DNA of 64,000 nucleotides. Source: Oleisolibacter albus (lineage in GTDB: Bacteria > Pseudomonadota > Alphaproteobacteria > Azospirillales > Azospirillaceae). Both the position numbers and the translations under genes were made by a program. The notes under the pieces were generated by a model, which worked only from the letters and a program-made list of their open reading frames with translations, made no database searches and had not been told where the DNA came from. Below are positions 24,958 to 34,465 of the stretch, in pieces; the stretch's first letter is position 1, and every line of letters starts with the position of its first letter. The stretch lies in assembly GCF_003336875.1 (NCBI RefSeq), contig NZ_QGNJ01000001.1, forward strand, positions 496,001-560,000, read 5' to 3'.

Positions 24958-25391
24958 ATCCGAGACCGAAAAATTAAGACATCCAAGCGGATAGTTCCGC
25001 TATCCGCACTATCGGCATCCGAGATGACCGGCGCAATACGCAAATCAGCCGATGCCATTTCTCAAATACATTCCAGCCATTCATTAGAAAAATCTCACAA
25101 ATCGGAAAAGAATATTAGAATGTTTTCATGCCATCTTTGCGAGATAAAATTCACGATTTGAAGCCCAGGGATGTAGACAACTTAAAATTCCAACAATCGG
25201 CAAAATTAAGGTTGAAAGCAGAGAAACGGCGCCGCCCTTTGCCGCCCAGATCGCGCCACCGCACGAACTCTTCGCTCCCTTTGGTCGCGCCCGGGGATCA
25301 TTGGGGCGTCCACGGCCAGGGGAACAGCCCCGGCCGTCGCCCTGTTGCCTCAACGGCAGGAAAGGTCCGTCGCAACGGAAAAGGTGCAATC
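24958..25391. other. Long intergenic stretch with an AT-rich core
   Basis: 434 bases without a convincing gene. From about 24990 to 25215 the composition changes abruptly to AT-rich (for example CATTCATTAGAAAAATCTCA and AATATTAGAATGTTTTCATG), unlike everything else in the window. It is upstream of the histidine kinase (minus) and of a small plus-strand frame at 25392. It could hold promoters for both, or be a remnant of acquired DNA. No tRNA or known riboswitch was recognised. Confidence 0.6.
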
Positions 25392-25592
25392 ATGTCCGGA
25401 CAGGATGAGGACCGGCCCGGGGGTCTGGGCAATGTTCCCGTCGATGAGGCCAAGCAGCCGCGCTTCCGCCCTCGCGGCCACGCGGACGAGTCATCGCCAC
25501 CAACACCGGAGAAGGCCGTAATCAAGACGGTGGAGGCCTGCTGCCGCGGCCAGGCCGGCCACGCCCAGCCGCCGACCGACCGGCGGCGCTGA
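25392..25592 (+). CDS. Small hypothetical protein
   Basis: 66 residues, hydrophilic and charged: MSGQDEDRPGGLGNVPVDEA, a basic middle PRFRPRGH and KAVIKTVEACCRGQAGH near the end. There is no signal peptide, helix or known domain. AAAAGG lies 8 bases upstream of the ATG. It sits downstream of the AT-rich stretch and is convergent with the pseudouridine synthase. Low confidence; could be non-coding. Confidence 0.35.
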   Translation: MSGQDEDRPGGLGNVPVDEAKQPRFRPRGHADESSPPTPEKAVIKTVEACCRGQAGHAQPPTDRRR

Positions 25593-25607
25593 GACGGGAT
25601 CAGCCCG

Positions 25608-26321
25608 TCAGCCCATCGGCGCCAGCCGCTCCCCCAGCTGCGCCCCCAGTCGCGCCCCCAGCCGCGCCAGGGTGGCGGCCATGGCCGGCGGCGGCTCGGC
25701 CTGCGCCGTGACGGGACCGGTGTCCCAGGGGAACGACACACCCCGCGCCAGCAGATGCAGCGGCTGGTCCGGCGGCAGGATGTCGCCATAGATCGGATCG
25801 CCCAGCATGGGCAGGCCGGTATAGGCCAGGTGGGCCCGCAGCTGGTGCATGCGACCGGTGCGCGGCTTCAGCTCCAGCCAGCTGAGGCCGCCATCGCTGC
25901 CCAGCAGGCGCCAGTCGGTCAGGGCCGGCTTGCCGGCGGGGTCGACGACGACTTTGGAGCAACCGGGGATATGGACCTTGCACAGCGGCAGGTCGATCCG
26001 TCCCTCCGCCCCCACGGGACGGCCCTTGACCACGGCCCAGTAGGTCTTGTCCACACGGCCGGACACGAACAGACGGCCCAGCCGCGCCGCCGCCTCTGCG
26101 GTCAGGGCCAGCACCAGACACCCCGCCGTATCCTTGTCCAGACGGTGGGCCAGCCGCGGGATCTGATCCGGCCCGTCGGCCAGCAGCGGCAGATACTGGT
26201 CGAGATGCTCGGGCGTGCGCGTGCCGAAATGCACGGGCAGGCCGGGCGGCTTGTCGAACACCAGCACCTCTGCGTCCCGATGGAGCACGCGGGCGCGGAT
26301 TTCCTCGGGGCTGTAGGGCAT
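25608..26321 (-). CDS. RluA-family RNA pseudouridine synthase
   Basis: 237 residues. The catalytic motif is RLAHRLDKDTAGCLVLA (Asp nucleophile in HRLDKDT), preceded by LVFDKPPGLPVHFG and followed by KPRTGRMHQLRAHLAY, all typical of RluA-type synthases that isomerise uridines in rRNA or tRNA. There is no S4 domain, as in RluA/TruC-like members. ATG 26321 precedes the conserved start LHRDAEVLVFDKP. The C-terminus has an odd (LGARLGAQLGERL) coil. Which RNA position is modified cannot be told. Confidence 0.88.
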   Translation of the reverse strand: MPYSPEEIRARVLHRDAEVLVFDKPPGLPVHFGTRTPEHLDQYLPLLADGPDQIPRLAHRLDKDTAGCLVLALTAEAAARLGRLFVSGRVDKTYWAVVKGRPVGAEGRIDLPLCKVHIPGCSKVVVDPAGKPALTDWRLLGSDGGLSWLELKPRTGRMHQLRAHLAYTGLPMLGDPIYGDILPPDQPLHLLARGVSFPWDTGPVTAQAEPPPAMAATLARLGARLGAQLGERLAPMG

Positions 26322-26373
26322 GGCGGGTCCGGCGGGTGGCGGGAACGGGGCGCTGTGGGCGGCGAACAGCAGG

Positions 26374-26952
26374 TCAGGCCAGCGTGCTGCCGCCGAGAAA
26401 CAGGGCGAACCCGGCCAGCAGGGCCGCAGCCGCCCGGTGCAGCAGCGGCCCGCTGCCCGCCCTGGACAGCAGATGCGCGCCGAAGCCGATCCACAGCAGC
26501 GCCACCGGCACCAGAACGCTGGCAAACAGCAGAGCGGCCATCAGGAATCCCTGGATATGGACGAAGGCCTCGGCCGGGAACAGCCCGCTGGCGAACAGCA
26601 GCCCCTTGGGATTGAGCAGGGTGGCGACGAACAGGCGCTGCGGCGTGATGCCGGGACCGTTCTGTGACAGGCCGGAGCCGGCCTGCCACAGCCGCAGCGC
26701 CAGCACCACCAGATAGGCAGCGCAGAGCAGCCGCAGGGCCGAAGGCAGCCAGGGCGCCGCAGCGGACACCGCGGCCAGCAGCAGCCCCCAGGCGGAAATG
26801 GCCAGCAGATAGCCCCCCAGTTCCGCCGGAATCAGCGGCAAGGCCCGACGCAGCCCCCTATCCGCGCCGGCCAGCGCCAGCAGCGTGTTGGTCGGCCCCG
26901 GTGTCAGCAGGATCAGGGCGATGGCGGCAAGAAACACGGTCGGCTCGGTCAT
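26374..26952 (-). CDS. LysE/RhtB-family amino-acid exporter
   Basis: 192 residues with about six hydrophobic segments. The N-terminal ILLTPGPTNTLLALAGADRG is the family signature and TLLNPKGLLFASGLFP the conserved second one. These proteins export amino acids or related metabolites. It lies 52 bases upstream of the pseudouridine synthase on the same strand. The N-terminus is complete (MTEPTVFLAAIALILL). Confidence 0.87.
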   Translation of the reverse strand: MTEPTVFLAAIALILLTPGPTNTLLALAGADRGLRRALPLIPAELGGYLLAISAWGLLLAAVSAAAPWLPSALRLLCAAYLVVLALRLWQAGSGLSQNGPGITPQRLFVATLLNPKGLLFASGLFPAEAFVHIQGFLMAALLFASVLVPVALLWIGFGAHLLSRAGSGPLLHRAAAALLAGFALFLGGSTLA

Positions 26953-27064
26953 GCCGGCGTTCTAGCATGATCGGCCCGCAACCGGGCCTTGATCCTGCTC
27001 ATTTCCCTAAAAAAACTGTTTCCCGCCCGCGCCGGTTCCGCTGCCGGCACCATCCCGCCTATCG

Positions 27065-27118
27065 AACCACTATACGGAGGGTTATCTGGAGCTGTCGCTC
27101 GACTGCTGTATAGTGGTT
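27065..27118. promoter_or_regulatory. 11-bp inverted repeat in the copA upstream region
   Basis: AACCACTATAC at 27065-27075 and its exact reverse complement GTATAGTGGTT at 27108-27118, 32 bases apart. Beside the left arm is ATAC-GGAGGG-TTAT, a G-run flanked by AT-rich ends, somewhat like operators of the CsoR/RcnR family. It lies about 200 bases before the copper ATPase start and directly before a plus-strand terminator, so it probably marks the control region for the leader transcript. The regulator is not in the window. Confidence 0.45.
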
Positions 27119-27144
27119 GGTGATTGCTCGGTTTCACTTGGCAG

Positions 27145-27180
27145 CCCCCACCGCCCCTCCGGCAGTGGGGGTTTCTTTTT
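27145..27180 (+). terminator. Rho-independent terminator inside the copA leader
   Basis: Stem CCCCCAC (27145-27151) with GTGGGGG (27165-27171), followed at once by TTTCTTTTT. The T run is on the plus strand, yet no plus-strand gene lies upstream for kilobases. So it ends either a short leader/small RNA starting near 27070-27120 or acts as an attenuator for copA. The loop contains CCCCTCC, an anti-Shine-Dalgarno-like sequence. Confidence 0.7.
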
Positions 27181-27314
27181 CGGCGGCCCACAGCGGCGGG
27201 CTGCAGCGGCGGCACACAGCGGCACACGGCCCCTCCCGATCCCGACCTTGGCCCTTGACCTTCCCGTCACTGGAAGGTCCATCTCTCCGGGGACACTGTC
27301 CGATCAGATCGTGG

Positions 27315-29720
27315 ATGCCGCCCATGTCCTCCCCGTCGCTCTCCTTTCCCGTCCAGGGCATGACCTGCGCCAGCTGTGCCGCGCGCCTGGAAAAGGTGCT
27401 GGGCCGGGTGCCGGGTATCGCCGCGGCCTCGGTCAATCTCGCCAGCAACCGGGCCAGCGTCACCCTGGCCGAGGCCGGCCCCGCGGGTCTGGCCGAGGTG
27501 GGGGCCGCGGCGGCGGCGGCCGTGGAGAAGGCCGGCTTCACGCCGGGTGTCGCCACCCTTGATCTCGCCATCACCGGCATGACCTGCGCCAGCTGCGCCG
27601 GCCGGGTGGAGAAGGCGCTGCGGCGCGTGCCCGGCGTGCTGGAGGCCCAGGTCAATCTGGCCACGGAGCGCGCCCGCGTGCGGCAGCTGGGCGGCGATGC
27701 GGACAGGCTGATCCAAGCCGTGGCCCGCGCCGGCTATGGTGCCGCCCCGGTGATGGACGGCCCCGCCCCCGCCGGTCCCCCTGATCGCGGCTGGGCCAGC
27801 GTGGCGCTGGCGGCGCTGCTGACGCTGCCGCTGGTGCTGCCCATGCTGCTGCAGCCGCTGGGCGTGCCCCTGCACCTGCCGGGCTGGCTGCAACTGGCGC
27901 TGGCGCTGCCGGTGCAGGTGGGCCTGGGCGCACGCTTCTACCGGGCCGGCTGGAAAGCCCTGCGCGCCGGCAGCGGCACCATGGATCTGCTGGTGGCACT
28001 GGGCACCAGCGCCGCCTTCTGCCTGTCGGTCTGGATGCTGCTGACGGCTGATGCCGGCCATCCGCCCCACCTCTATTTCGAGGCGTCCAGCACGGTCATC
28101 ACCCTGGTGCTGCTGGGCAAGGAGCTGGAGGGACGGGCCAAGCGCCAGACGGCCGCCGCCATCCGCGCCCTGTCGGCGCTGCGGCCCGAGCGGGCGCGGC
28201 TGCTGCGCGACGGGGTGGAGCAGGAGGTGCCGGTGGCCGCCGTGCGCGTCGGCGATCTGGTCATCGTCCGGCCCGGCGAGCGCATCCCCGTGGACGGGAC
28301 CGTGCGCGAGGGGCAGAGCCATGTGGACCTGTCCATGCTGACGGGGGAGAGCCTGCCGGTGGCGCGCGAGGCCGGCGGCAGCGTGCCCGGCGGCGCCGTC
28401 AACGGCGAGGGGCGGCTGCTGCTGGAGACCACGGCCGTGGGCGCCGAAACGGTGCTGGCCCGCATCATCCGGCTGGTGGAGGACGCGCAGGCCGCCAAGG
28501 CCCCGATCCAGAAGCTGGTGGACCGGGTCAGCGCCGTGTTCGTGCCCGTCGTCCTGGGCATCGCCCTGCTGACGCTGGCCGGCTGGCTGCTGGCCGGGGC
28601 CGGGCTGGAGCGGGCCGTGGTCAATGCCGTCTCCGTGCTGGTCATCGCCTGTCCCTGCGCCCTGGGGCTGGCCACCCCCACGGCCATCATGGCCGGCACC
28701 GGTGTCGCCGCCCGCGCCGGCATCCTGATCAAGGACGCCGAGGCGCTGGAACGGGCGCAATCCGTGGACACGGTGGTCTTCGACAAGACCGGAACCCTGA
28801 CCGAAGGGGCGCCGACCCTGCTGGCGGCCGAGCCGGTGGCGGGGCTGGCGCAGGCCGATCTGCTGCGGCTGGCGGCCGCCCTGCAGCGCGGCAGCGAGCA
28901 TCCGCTGGCCCGGGCGGTGCTGGCCGCGGCGGCGGCGACCGAAGGCATGGCCGTGCCGGCGGCGACGGATGTGCGGGCCCTGCCCGGCCGCGGCATCGCC
29001 GGACAGGCTGACGGGCGCCGGCTGCAGCTGGGCAGCGCCCGGCTGATGCAGGAGCTGGGCCTGTCGCTGGCCCCCGTGGCCGACCCGGCGGCGCGGTATG
29101 GCGCCGACGGCCGCACCCTGTCCTATCTGGCCGACACCGGCACGGGCGCGCTGCTGGGTCTGCTGGCCTTCGGCGATGCGCTGAAGCCCGGCGCCGCCGC
29201 CGCCGTGGCCCGGCTGAAGCGGGCCGGCGTGCGCACCGTGCTGCTGACCGGCGACAGCGCCGGCAGCGCACGGGCCGCGGCCGGCGCCCTGGCCCTGGAC
29301 ACGGTGCTGGCCGAGGTTCTGCCCGCCGACAAGGCGGCGGCGGTGGCGACCCTGCGGGCCGGCGGACACCGGGTCGCCATGGTCGGCGACGGCATCAACG
29401 ACGCCCCGGCCCTGGCCGCCGCCGATGTGGGCATGGCCATGGGCAACGGCACCGACGTGGCCATGCAGGCGGCCGGCATCACCCTGATGCGCGGCGATCC
29501 GGCCCTGGTGGCCGATGCGCTGGACGTGTCGCGGCGGACCTGGGCCAAGATCCGGCAGAACCTGTTCTGGGCCTTCGTCTATAATGCGCTGGGCATTCCG
29601 CTGGCGGCGCTGGGACTGCTGAATCCGGTGCTGGCCGGGGCGGCCATGGCCTTCTCCTCGGTCAGCGTCGTCGCCAACGCCCTGCTGCTGCGGCGCTGGC
29701 GGCCGGCGTCCCGGTCCTAG
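27315..29720 (+). CDS. copA: Copper-translocating P-type ATPase
   Basis: 801 residues. Two N-terminal HMA domains each carry GMTCASCA (residues about 15 and 90). Then membrane helices, the TGES-type actuator loop (MLTGESLPV), the ion-binding CPC in [15 protein letters not shown], the phosphorylation site [11 protein letters not shown] in [11 protein letters not shown] and the hinge [19 protein letters not shown] with two CxxC HMA domains indicates Cu(I) export. Start uncertain between ATG 27315 and ATG 27324; the upstream frame to 27117 runs through a terminator and is not counted. No csoR, cueR or copper chaperone is adjacent. Confidence 0.95.
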   Translation: MPPMSSPSLSFPVQGMTCASCAARLEKVLGRVPGIAAASVNLASNRASVTLAEAGPAGLAEVGAAAAAAVEKAGFTPGVATLDLAITGMTCASCAGRVEKALRRVPGVLEAQVNLATERARVRQLGGDADRLIQAVARAGYGAAPVMDGPAPAGPPDRGWASVALAALLTLPLVLPMLLQPLGVPLHLPGWLQLALALPVQVGLGARFYRAGWKALRAGSGTMDLLVALGTSAAFCLSVWMLLTADAGHPPHLYFEASSTVITLVLLGKELEGRAKRQTAAAIRALSALRPERARLLRDGVEQEVPVAAVRVGDLVIVRPGERIPVDGTVREGQSHVDLSMLTGESLPVAREAGGSVPGGAVNGEGRLLLETTAVGAETVLARIIRLVEDAQAAKAPIQKLVDRVSAVFVPVVLGIALLTLAGWLLAGAGLERAVVNAVSVLVIACPCALGLATPTAIMAGTGVAARAGILIKDAEALERAQSVDTVVFDKTGTLTEGAPTLLAAEPVAGLAQADLLRLAAALQRGSEHPLARAVLAAAAATEGMAVPAATDVRALPGRGIAGQADGRRLQLGSARLMQELGLSLAPVADPAARYGADGRTLSYLADTGTGALLGLLAFGDALKPGAAAAVARLKRAGVRTVLLTGDSAGSARAAAGALALDTVLAEVLPADKAAAVATLRAGGHRVAMVGDGINDAPALAAADVGMAMGNGTDVAMQAAGITLMRGDPALVADALDVSRRTWAKIRQNLFWAFVYNALGIPLAALGLLNPVLAGAAMAFSSVSVVANALLLRRWRPASRS

Positions 29721-29721
29721 G

Positions 29722-29759
29722 CACGGGCGGGCGCCAGCCGGAAACCGGCGCCCGCCGTG
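29722..29759. terminator. Hairpin between convergent copA and cysS
   Basis: CACGG-CGGGCGCC type stem with its complement GGCGCCCGCCGTG around a short CCGGAAACCGG top, filling the 63-base gap between the copA stop (plus) and the cysS stop (minus). Position and symmetry fit a bidirectional terminator; there is no T run. Confidence 0.55.
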
Positions 29760-29783
29760 GGTCCCCCGCGTTCCCCCGCCGCG

Positions 29784-31172
29784 TCAGGCCCGCTTCCAGC
29801 TGGTGCCCTGCGGCCCGTCCTCCAGCACGATGCCCTGGGCCAGCAGGTCGGCACGGATGCGGTCGGCCTCGGCGAAGTTCTTGGCCTTGCGCGCATCCTT
29901 GCGGGCCTGGATGGCCGCTTCGATGGCGGTCGCGTCCAGATCGGCGCCCTTCGGCGCCCAGCGGAACCAGGACTCCGCCTCCTGCCCCAGGAAGCCCAGA
30001 AGGCCGGCCCCGGCCTTCAGCGCCGCCGCGGCCGCACGCTTTTCCGCCTCCGTCCCCGCCTTGTGGAAGCTGTTGGCCAGCTCATGCAGGGCGCTGATGG
30101 CCAGCGGCGTGTTGAGGTCGTCGCACAGCGCCTGCAGCACCTCCGCCGGCACCGGCGCGGTATCAACGGGGGCGGTCCCGGCCGCGCGCAGCACGCCGTA
30201 CCAGCGGTCCAGCGTCTGCTTGGCCTGGGCGATCTTGTCCTTGGTGAAGTCCAGCGGCTGGCGGTAATGGGCCGACAGCAGGGCCAGACGGATGGCCTCG
30301 CCGGGGAACTCGTCCAGAAGTTCGCGGGCGGTGTAGAAGTTGCCCAGGGACTTCGACATCTTGTCGCCGGCGATGGTCAGGAAGCCGCTGTGCATCCAGA
30401 CATTGGCCATGACCGGGGTGCCATGGGCGCAGCGGCTCTGGGCGATCTCGTTCTCATGGTGGGGGAAGATCAGGTCCAGCCCGCCGCCATGGATGTCGAA
30501 CATGGCCCCCAGATGCATGGCCGACATGGCCGAGCATTCGATATGCCAGCCGGGCCGGCCCTGGCCGGGGCCGGCGCTGGCCGGGTTGTCCCAGCCGGGT
30601 TCGCCGGCCTTGGCCGGCTTCCACAGCACGAAATCGGCCGGGCTGCGCTTGTAGGGCGCCACCTCGACGCGGGCGCCGGCGATCAGCTCGTCCTGGCTGC
30701 GCCGGGACAGGCGGCCATAGTCCGGCATGGCCGGCACATGGAACAGCACATGCCCCTCGGCCGCATAGGCGAAGCCCTTCTCCACCAGCGTGTCGATCAT
30801 GGCCCGCATCTGCCCGATATGGGTGGTGGCCCGCGGCTCCACATCGGGGCGCAGCAGGCCCAGCCCGTCCATGTCGGCATGGAACTGGGCCGTGGTCCGG
30901 GCCGTGACGCTGTCGATGGGCTCGCCGGACTTGTGGGACCGCTCGATGATCTTGTCGTCCACGTCCGTGATGTTGCGGGCGTAGGTGACGCGCGGATAGA
31001 GATGCTTCAGCAGCCGGGCCAGCAGATCGAAGGCGCTGAAGGTGCGGGCGTTGCCCACATGGGCATAGTCATAGACCGTGGGGCCGCAGACATAGAGCTT
31101 CACATGGCCGGGATCGATGGGGGTGAAGGCTTCCTTGCTGCGGGTCAGCGTGTTGTAGAGCGTCAGGGCCAT
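29784..31172 (-). CDS. cysS: Cysteinyl-tRNA synthetase
   Basis: 462 residues, complete. Zinc and active-site pattern: YVCGPTVYDYAHVGNAR (first Cys and the HIGH-type motif as HVGN), WHIECSAM (second Cys), FPHHENEIAQS (His/Glu ligands), and KMSKSLGNF. The C-terminal anticodon-binding region ends with ARKAKNFAEADRIRADL, characteristic of CysRS. It ligates cysteine to tRNA-Cys in the cytoplasm. gltX lies 232 bases upstream on the same strand. Confidence 0.96.
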   Translation of the reverse strand: MALTLYNTLTRSKEAFTPIDPGHVKLYVCGPTVYDYAHVGNARTFSAFDLLARLLKHLYPRVTYARNITDVDDKIIERSHKSGEPIDSVTARTTAQFHADMDGLGLLRPDVEPRATTHIGQMRAMIDTLVEKGFAYAAEGHVLFHVPAMPDYGRLSRRSQDELIAGARVEVAPYKRSPADFVLWKPAKAGEPGWDNPASAGPGQGRPGWHIECSAMSAMHLGAMFDIHGGGLDLIFPHHENEIAQSRCAHGTPVMANVWMHSGFLTIAGDKMSKSLGNFYTARELLDEFPGEAIRLALLSAHYRQPLDFTKDKIAQAKQTLDRWYGVLRAAGTAPVDTAPVPAEVLQALCDDLNTPLAISALHELANSFHKAGTEAEKRAAAAALKAGAGLLGFLGQEAESWFRWAPKGADLDATAIEAAIQARKDARKAKNFAEADRIRADLLAQGIVLEDGPQGTSWKRA

Positions 31173-31220
31173 GGAAACGCACTCGTCTTTGGGCGGTGGT
31201 CTTGAGGGGCGTGATCTTGT

Positions 31221-31253
31221 GACACAGTCTTCGGGGGCACAGTCTTTGGGGGC
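31221..31253. repeat. Short direct repeat between gltX and cysS
   Basis: Two copies of a 16-base unit (CACAGTCTTCGGGGG and CACAGTCTTTGGGGG) within the 232-base gap 31173-31404. The rest of the gap shows no gene on either strand that I can support; it may hold the cysS promoter. Confidence 0.5.
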
Positions 31254-31404
31254 GCGGCCCCTCCGGACCGGGCGGGAAGGCCGTCAGCGGCAACAGCAAC
31301 GCGGAAGCGGTCGCACCATGGGCAGCTCGTCCCCGGAAAAGGCCCGCCAGCGGCACGCCGACCAGGGTCGCGGCGGGCGGTCTGGTGGTCGGGTGGCCAG
31401 AAGG

Positions 31405-32760
31405 TCAGGCGGTCTGGCCGGACAGGCGGGCCAGCGCCCGCGTCCGTCCGATCAGGGGTAGCAGGGTTTTCAGCTCCGGTCCATGATCGCGCGCCGTCAG
31501 CGCCCGGCGCAGCGGCAGGAACAGGGCCTTGCCCTTGGCGCCGGTGGCCTGCTTCACCGCCTCGGTCCACTGGCCCCAGGTCTCCGCCGTCCAGGGCTCC
31601 GGCGGCAGCAGCGCCGCCGCCCGTTCCAGGAACCCGGCATCCTCCACCAGCGGCGTCACCGGCGCATGGGTCACCTCCCACCAGTCGCGGGCATCGGCCA
31701 GCCTGGTCAGGTTGGGGCGCACCGCCTCCCAGAAGGCGGTATCGGCCGTCAGGCCCAACGCCGCCAGCCGGTCGGCCACGGCCGCGAAGGGCAGCGCGTG
31801 CAGCACCTGAGCGTTGAGGCGCAGCAGCTCGGCCGGATCGAATTTCGGCGTGCCGCGGCCCAGATGGGACAGGTCGAAATCGGCTACCAGTGCCGCATGG
31901 CTGGTGCGGGCGACGATGGCGTCGGAGGTGCCGAGCTTGGCCATGTAGCTCAACAGCGCCAGCGGCTCGATCCCCTCCTCCTCGCGCATCGCGGTCAGGC
32001 TGAGGGAGCCCAGCCGCTTCGACAGCCCCTCCCCCTCGGCCCCGGCGATCAGGGGGAAATGGGCGAAGGCCGGCACGGCACCCCGTCCCTCGGCCGCCAT
32101 CAGGGCCTGGAACAGCTGGATCTGCACCGCCGTGTTGGTGACATGGTCCTCGCCGCGGATGATGTGGGTGATGTCGAAATCCAGATCATCGACGACGCTG
32201 GTCAGGGTATAGAGCGGCCGGCCATCCTCACGGATCAGCACGGGGTCCGACAGGTCGCGGCCATGGAACTGCTTGTCGCCCTGGATCAGGTCGGTCCAGA
32301 CGATGGGGGCATGCTCCAGCTTGAAGCGCCAATGGGGCCGGCGTCCCTCAGCCTCCAGCCGGGCGCGGTCGCCGCCGCTCAGCTTCAGCGCGGCGCGGTC
32401 ATAGAGCGGCGGGCGGTGCTGGGCCAGCAGCGCCTTGCGCTTCAGCCCCAGCTCCTCGGCCGTCTCGTAGCAGGGATAGAGCCGGCCCGCCGCCTTCAGC
32501 CGCTCCACCGCCACGGCATACCGGTCGTAGCGGTCGCTCTCGCGGGCGAAGCGGTCCCAGTCCAGCCCCAGCCAGCGCAGATCGGACTCGATGGCGGCGG
32601 CGAATTCGGGGCGCGACCGCTCCTCGTCCGTATCGTCCAGCCGGTAGAGGAAACTGCCGCCGGCCTTGCGCGCGAACAGCCAGTTGGTCAGGGCGGCGCG
32701 GAGATTGCCGATATGCAGCAGCCCGGTGGGGCTGGGCGCGAAGCGGACGGCGACGGTCAT
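31405..32760 (-). CDS. gltX: Glutamyl-tRNA synthetase
   Basis: 451 residues. N-terminal [21 protein letters not shown] has the HIGN form of [18 protein letters not shown] and DVHD-like region [12 protein letters not shown] are family-specific; the second signature is [11 protein letters not shown] (KMSKS variant). It charges tRNA-Glu and, in alphaproteobacteria, often tRNA-Gln. Alphaproteobacteria commonly carry two GltX paralogs; which one this is cannot be told. ATG 32760 starts at the conserved N-terminus; a longer frame to 32949 is ignored. Confidence 0.94.
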   Translation of the reverse strand: MTVAVRFAPSPTGLLHIGNLRAALTNWLFARKAGGSFLYRLDDTDEERSRPEFAAAIESDLRWLGLDWDRFARESDRYDRYAVAVERLKAAGRLYPCYETAEELGLKRKALLAQHRPPLYDRAALKLSGGDRARLEAEGRRPHWRFKLEHAPIVWTDLIQGDKQFHGRDLSDPVLIREDGRPLYTLTSVVDDLDFDITHIIRGEDHVTNTAVQIQLFQALMAAEGRGAVPAFAHFPLIAGAEGEGLSKRLGSLSLTAMREEEGIEPLALLSYMAKLGTSDAIVARTSHAALVADFDLSHLGRGTPKFDPAELLRLNAQVLHALPFAAVADRLAALGLTADTAFWEAVRPNLTRLADARDWWEVTHAPVTPLVEDAGFLERAAALLPPEPWTAETWGQWTEAVKQATGAKGKALFLPLRRALTARDHGPELKTLLPLIGRTRALARLSGQTA

Positions 32761-32828
32761 GGTGCTCGGTCGGTCAGAACGGCGGGGTGCCTGCGATAGC
32801 ACGCAGGCTCCGCCGCTGCAAAGCGGCA

Positions 32829-34001
32829 TCAGCCCTGGGGTGTAAACACCGCATGGGGCTGGTCCAGCCCGCGCAGGGGATATGTGCCCAACGGCTGCAT
32901 GGCGCGGCCGGAGCAGCCGGCGAAGGCCTCGCTCACCACCACCCGGCATTCCTGCGCCTTGGCCACGTCCAGCAGGCGGCTGGCGATATTGACCGCCGGG
33001 CCGACCACGGTGAAGTCCAGCCGGCGCGCCCCGCCGATATTGCCGAAGGCCACATGGCCCAGATGCAGCGACAGCCCGTATTCGATCGGTGGCTGCCCCG
33101 CCGGCGGGGTGCGGTTGAAGGCGTCCACGGCATGGGACAGGTCGGCACAGGCGGCCAGGGCATGGCCGCAGGCCACCCGCGGGTCCAGCATGTCGGCGGG
33201 GAAGATGGCCAGCAGCCCGTCCCCCATGAATTTCAGCACCTCGCCGCCATGGGCCTCCACCGCGTCCACGGCCAGATCGAACCAGCAGTTCAGCCGCTGG
33301 ATCACCGCCTCGGACAGGCTGTCCTGGGCGAAGCCGGTGAAGTGGCGCAGGTCGCAGAACCAGATGGCGGCGAAGATGCTCTCGCAGTCGCCGCGGGCGA
33401 TCTGGCCGTCATAGACGCGGCGGCCGGCACCGCTGCCCAGATATGTCGTCAGCAGATCGGTGGCGATGGTGCGGATGACTCGCGCCTCCAGCAGGGGCGA
33501 CAGCAGCGACACCGTGCGGTCGAGATCCTGGATATCCAGGGTGCAGAAGCCGCCGGGCCGGCGCGTGGCGAAGGAGATGGCGGCGGAGCGGCCGGAATCC
33601 TGGAAGCCCAGCGGATAGATGGCATAGTCGGTGAAGCCCTCGTCGCGCAGCCGCGGCAGCAGCTGCATCGGCGGCAACGGCTGGTCCAACCGGACGCGGA
33701 AGGCCTGGCCCGTGGTGTCCACCCGGTGCATGGGGCTGTTGACGTAATCCTCCAGACGTTCCTCGCTGCGCTCCAGCAGGCGGCGGCTCAGGCCCTCACC
33801 CCGGACCCAGAGCCGCCCTTCCGCCGAGACCTCGGGATGCAGGAATTCCAGGGCCAGCAGCACCCGGTCCAGCGGCAGCCCCGCCGTCTCCAGCCGCTCC
33901 AGCGCCCCGGCGAACAGGAGGTCGAGATCGCGCGGCCCGTCCCGGAACAGCCAATCGGCCAACGGGAGGAGGCGGTCGGACAGGAAAGGCGGTGTGGTCA
34001 C
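32829..34001 (-). CDS. Class III adenylate/guanylate cyclase
   Basis: 390 residues. The C-terminal cyclase domain (about 205-385) has both metal-binding aspartates ([11 protein letters not shown] and [11 protein letters not shown]), the lysine before GDG and threonine in DFTVVG that favour ATP, and the transition-state Asn/Arg in [12 protein letters not shown]. The N-terminal 200 residues form a soluble domain shared by many alphaproteobacterial cyclases, with LLEFLHPEV-type and YVNSPMHRV segments, of unknown ligand. No membrane segments. Standing alone between gltX and a small lipoprotein. Confidence 0.9.
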   Translation of the reverse strand: MTTPPFLSDRLLPLADWLFRDGPRDLDLLFAGALERLETAGLPLDRVLLALEFLHPEVSAEGRLWVRGEGLSRRLLERSEERLEDYVNSPMHRVDTTGQAFRVRLDQPLPPMQLLPRLRDEGFTDYAIYPLGFQDSGRSAAISFATRRPGGFCTLDIQDLDRTVSLLSPLLEARVIRTIATDLLTTYLGSGAGRRVYDGQIARGDCESIFAAIWFCDLRHFTGFAQDSLSEAVIQRLNCWFDLAVDAVEAHGGEVLKFMGDGLLAIFPADMLDPRVACGHALAACADLSHAVDAFNRTPPAGQPPIEYGLSLHLGHVAFGNIGGARRLDFTVVGPAVNIASRLLDVAKAQECRVVVSEAFAGCSGRAMQPLGTYPLRGLDQPHAVFTPQG

Positions 34002-34127
34002 GGTGCGGACGTCCCGGGCGGCGGTTTCGGCGTCAGGATGGGGACCCGGGCCGCCCAGGGCAAGGGCGGCGGTACCCGACTGCCGGCAATTCCCCCGAAA
34101 GCGGTATATCGGGCGGAGATGCCCGGA

Positions 34128-34343
34128 TCACGGAAAGCCGTCCCGCCCCAGGCAGCTGTGCTCCACCGAGCGGGCGGCCAGGTCCTGGAAGCGGGCGAGG
34201 TAGCGCCCGTCATTCACCATGGCGGGATCGCGGATGGTATCGGCATTGAGAGTCCGCATGTCGTCGCGGATACGGTCGCAGGGGCCGGCACAGGCGGCCA
34301 GACCGACGAGGCCGAGCAGGGCGAAGGCGGCACGCAGGAACAT
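34128..34343 (-). CDS. Small lipoprotein
   Basis: 71 residues: MFLRAAFALLGLVGLAAC is a lipoprotein signal with lipobox L-A-A-C at residues 15-18; the mature part of about 54 residues (CDRIRDDMRTLNADTIRD, three Cys in total) has no known domain. Cys 22 and Cys 64 could form a disulfide. ATG 34343. Probably in the envelope; function unknown. Confidence 0.7.
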   Translation of the reverse strand: MFLRAAFALLGLVGLAACAGPCDRIRDDMRTLNADTIRDPAMVNDGRYLARFQDLAARSVEHSCLGRDGFP

Positions 34344-34465
34344 GGAACGGGCCTTTGGTCACGGTCGATGCGATCGGAAGGGTGCGATCCGAGCACGGCG
34401 CGTGGGCGGAAGCGGGGCATGATCTGGGCGCTCTTGCGGCAGAGGCGGCAGCGGACGCCCCTGCC

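Noticed and set aside
25126-25389. 87-codon minus-strand frame in the AT-rich gap
   Set aside because: No ribosome-binding site, no domain, and a composition change inside the frame.
27065-27118. Inverted repeat as insertion-sequence ends
   Set aside because: Only 32 bases between the arms and no transposase; a regulatory role is more likely.
27267-29369. 700-codon open frame antisense to copA
   Set aside because: Gly/Gln/His-rich low-complexity product typical of a shadow frame; copA is unambiguous.
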